Below, one piece after another: positions 61,516 to 64,000 of a stretch of DNA of 64,000 nt. The translations under genes were made by a program, and so were the position numbers. Where the stretch lies: NCBI GenBank assembly GCA_963773735.1, contig CAVZCK010000002.1, positions 1-64,000 on the forward strand, in the 5' to 3' direction. The notes beneath the pieces were generated by a model. The model was not told the DNA's origin. It made no database searches and saw nothing but the letters and a program-made list of their open reading frames with translations. The stretch's first letter is position 1, and each line of letters starts with the position of its first letter. Origin of the DNA: CAVZCK01 sp963773735 (GTDB lineage: Bacteria > Pseudomonadota > Alphaproteobacteria > Rhizobiales > Rhodomicrobiaceae).

Positions 61516-62888
61516 ATGCGCCGCGATCGGCGGCGTATTCGCCCGGCAGCGCCCTTTCCTCGCAAACGGCCGCAGGGCCTCATCGAGCTGCTGCTGACGC
61601 TCAATCGAAATCCCCTGGAAGCCTGGACAGAGCGGCATTTTGAGGAAGACATCGTCTCAGGCGAAAGCCCGCTCGGGCGATTCGCCATCGTCAACGAGCC
61701 CGAGGCCATTCGGACCGTTCTCACCGACGCCGAACGCTTTCCCAAGGACAGGCTGCAAAAGCTGCTGCTCAAGCCGGCGCTGGGCAACGGCCTGCTGACG
61801 ACGGAAGGCGAGTCCTGGCGGCTGCAGCGGCGCCAATTTGCTTCCTCCTTCACGCCGCGGAAGATCGCCTCATATCTGCCCGCCATGCAGGCCGAGGCCC
61901 ACGCACTCATTGCGCGCTGGCGCCGCTTTCGCCAAGGCCAGCCGCTCGATGTCGCCGAAGAGATGGCGCGCACCATGCTGAACATGCTTGCACGCACGCT
62001 GTTCCCTGGCGGCCTCGGCCGCTCGCCGGCGGAGTTCAGAGAGGCCGCGACGCGCTATTTCGAGACGCAGGGCCGGGTCGATCCTCTCGACCTGGTGGGC
62101 GCTCCCGATTGGCTTCCCCGGATCGGCCAATTCTTGTCGCGTCCGGCGCTCGAATTTTTTCCGAAGGTCGTCGATGCGATCCTGCGCGACTACGGGCAGC
62201 ATGGCGATGCCGCGAAAGACGGCGGCCTGGTCAGTCAGTTTATCGGAGCGGGCAACGGCTCCGGCGCGACGCTGGACCACGCAGACATCGCCGCCAATGT
62301 GATCACCTTTATCGGCGCAGGCTTCGAGACGCCGGCGAATGCGCTGAGCTGGGCTCTCTACCTGCTTGTCGCTCGACGAGGATTGGCGGCGCAAGGTCGA
62401 GCACGAAGCAGACCGCCTCCTCGCCGATGAGGCTTGGCCTGCTGCCGGCATCGAAGCCTTCGCGGCTGCGCGGGCCCTGATCGAGGAAGCGATGCGGCTT
62501 TATCCACCGGTCGCGATCATGACACGGCGCGCGGCGCAAGACTGCGTGCTTGCCGGTCGGGATATTCGGTGCGATTCGACGATCATCATCTCGCCTTGGA
62601 TCATCCATCGTCACCGGCGCCGCTGGACCGATCCCGACGACTTCGATCCGTCAAGATTTCGCGCCGGAGCGCCGCTCCGAGATCAACCGCTATGCCTATC
62701 TGCCATTTGGGGTTGGGCCGCGAGTTTGCATCGGCTCCGCTTTTGCCATGCAGCAAATGACCGTGACCCTGGCCACCATCGCGCGGCATTTCCGGCTGGA
62801 TCTGCTCCCAACGCATCGCGTCGTGCCGGTTCACCGCGTCACGCTGCGGCCGGAGGGCGGCATGATCATGACGATAACGCAAAGATAG
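61516..62888 (+). CDS. Cytochrome P450 (two apparent frameshifts)
   Basis: Corrected, the protein is ~457 residues. The I-helix reads FIGAGFETPANALSWAL (often AGxxT), the ExxR helix EEAMRLYPPVAIMTRRA and the heme-binding loop FGVGPRVCIGSAFAM with the axial Cys. The frame breaks by one base at about 62371 (GCTTGTCGCTC for GCTTTCGCTC) and again at about 62658 (AGATTTCGCGCC for AGATTCGCGCC). It resembles the fatty-acid-like bacterial P450 group with a relaxed I-helix Thr. The substrate is unknown. ATG 61516 gives the RRDRRRIRPAAPFP start. Confidence 0.88.
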
Positions 62889-62972
62889 GATCATGCGCAT
62901 TGACGGCGGCCCCGCCGCATCCGCACGAGATGCAGTAAAGACCGGCGCTCTGCGGCTCACGCCGGGCTGCGC

Positions 62973-64000
62973 TTGTCACCCATCCGATTTTTCGGGCTCC
63001 GGCATTCGGTAACCACCATCCGCTTATCGACCGGCCGTCAAGCCGCCGTCCTTGATCTTATTGACGCCTTGGGATGGCATGAAAGGGGTGCGGTCTTCGA
63101 GCCGGGCTTGCCGGATCGCGGCGTCCTCGAGCGCTTTCACGATCCGGCTTATCTGGATGCCTTCGAGCGGGCGGTGACGGCGAATCTCGCCAGCCCCGAG
63201 GATCGGCGCGACTTCAATCTCGGCACGATGGAGTGCCCGATCTTTCCCGGTCTGTGGGACCGCGCGCGGGCAACAGTCGGCGGATCGATTCTCGCCGCGC
63301 AGCTTGCGCAGGGCGGCTACGTCGTATTCCATCCGGGCGGCGGCACCCATCACGGCCGTGCGAATCGGGCATCGGGATTTTGCTATCTCAACGACCCTGT
63401 CTTTGCCATCCAGACGCTGCTCGATGCCGGAACTGACCGCGGGTCGTCTATGTCGATTTCGACGCCCATCACGGAGACGGCGTGCAGGATCTGCTGTCTG
63501 AAGACGAGCGCGTGACGTTCATATCCGATCCATGAAGAGGGGCGCTGGCCCGGCAGTGGACGAGCTCGGCGATCGCCTGGGCGGCCGCGCTTTCAACATC
63601 ATGGTTCCGCGCGGGCTGAATGACAGCGAATTCGAGCACCTGGTCGATAGGGTCGTTCTACCGGTGATCGATCGTCAGAGGCCGGGAGGGATGGTCATGA
63701 CCCTCGGCGCCGACGCGCTGCAGGGTGATCCGCTGTCCGCGATGATGCTGTCGAACGGTGCGCTTTGGCGCGCCGCCGAGGCCTGCATTGCCCGCACCGA
63801 TCACGCGGTCATTCTCGGTGGCGGCGGCTATAATCCCTGGACGACAACCCGCCTTTGGGCGGGACTTTGGGGGCGCCTCTGCGGGAATGAGCTACCGAAC
63901 ATCCTGCCGGAGCAAGCACGATTGATTCTTGAAGGGCTTGAATGTGATTTGATCGACCCGGAGGAACGCGAAGCGCGGTGGCTGACGACGATATGCGACG
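62973..64000 (+). CDS. Histone deacetylase-like (AcuC-type) hydrolase, multiply frameshifted and cut by the window end
   Basis: The blocks of an Arg-decorated zinc deacetylase appear in order but in several frames: NHHPL and STGRQAAVLDLIDALGW; LERFHDPAYLDAF; FHPGGGTHHGRANRASGFCY and LNDPVFAIQTLL; VYVDFDAHHGDGVQDLL (zinc ligands DAHHGDG); then HEEGRWPGSG, MVMTLGADALQGDPLSAMM and GGGGYNPWTTTRLWAGLWG. Apparent single-base shifts lie near 63025, 63440, 63524 and 63550. Such bacterial enzymes deacetylate polyamines or acetylated proteins. The C-terminus runs past base 64000. Confidence 0.8.

Overview
The window is mostly (about 2750-64000) a GC-rich alphaproteobacterial chromosome segment, probably Hyphomicrobiales (Rhizobiales). 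The evidence is the gene order tRNA-Trp-secE-nusG-rplKAJL-rpoBC, the three-gene proton-translocating transhydrogenase (pntAA-pntAB-pntB) beside a short aa3-oxidase subunit IV-like protein, and an alphaproteobacterial-style sox cluster. The first ~2.75 kb does not belong to it. Positions 1-2213 are very GC-rich and look actinobacterial (a membrane protein and a truA cut off at its 5' end). Positions 2214-2748 carry an acidobacterial-looking ECF sigma/anti-sigma pair, and pntB is cut off exactly where that block ends. I read these as assembly chimera joints.

Layout: 2749-6231 pnt operon with an embedded lipoprotein gene; 6388-8643 an exported protein, folD, DUF167 and YggT; 8902-9921 tRNA-Ala, tRNA-Gly and tRNA-Trp; 9984-21929 secE to rpoC; 22300-33893 housekeeping genes (BON-like protein, hydrolase, lytic transglycosylase, dapA, smpB, DUF3775, family 5 uracil-DNA glycosylase, NYN protein, folK, rpoZ, rsh); 33894-35081 an orphan region with no recognisable gene; 35082-41868 a putative extracellular electron-transfer locus (outer-membrane barrel with TPR, a 29-heme tandem-repeat cytochrome, a divergent subtilisin-like protease); 42119-43261 a sarcosine-oxidase-like flavoenzyme; 43362-50821 a thiosulfate-oxidation cluster (tsuA-like, soxR, soxS, soxW, soxXA, soxYZB, a DsrE protein); 50969-56840 an RND pump diverging from a sulfide:quinone-reductase-like gene; 56950-64000 a quinone reductase, a HlyD/ABC exporter operon, a cytochrome P450 and a histone-deacetylase-like gene running off the end.

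Together the second half suggests a chemolithotroph that oxidises reduced sulfur (SoxXA, SoxYZ, SoxB, SQR) and may exchange electrons with an extracellular partner through a barrel/cytochrome conduit. Two perfect FNR-type boxes (TTGAT-N4-ATCAA) and an AT-rich palindrome precede sqr. AT-rich sites also lie in both divergent sox promoters, and a third FNR/FixK-type box (TTGAC-N4-GTCAA) precedes the HlyD/ABC operon, so oxygen or redox and sulfur signals probably converge here.

Caution: many well-conserved genes (rpoB, pntAA, soxA, P450, the deacetylase and others) are broken by single-base shifts. Where the original frame can be worked out, nearly all are one-base insertions, which points to sequencing or consensus error rather than real gene loss.
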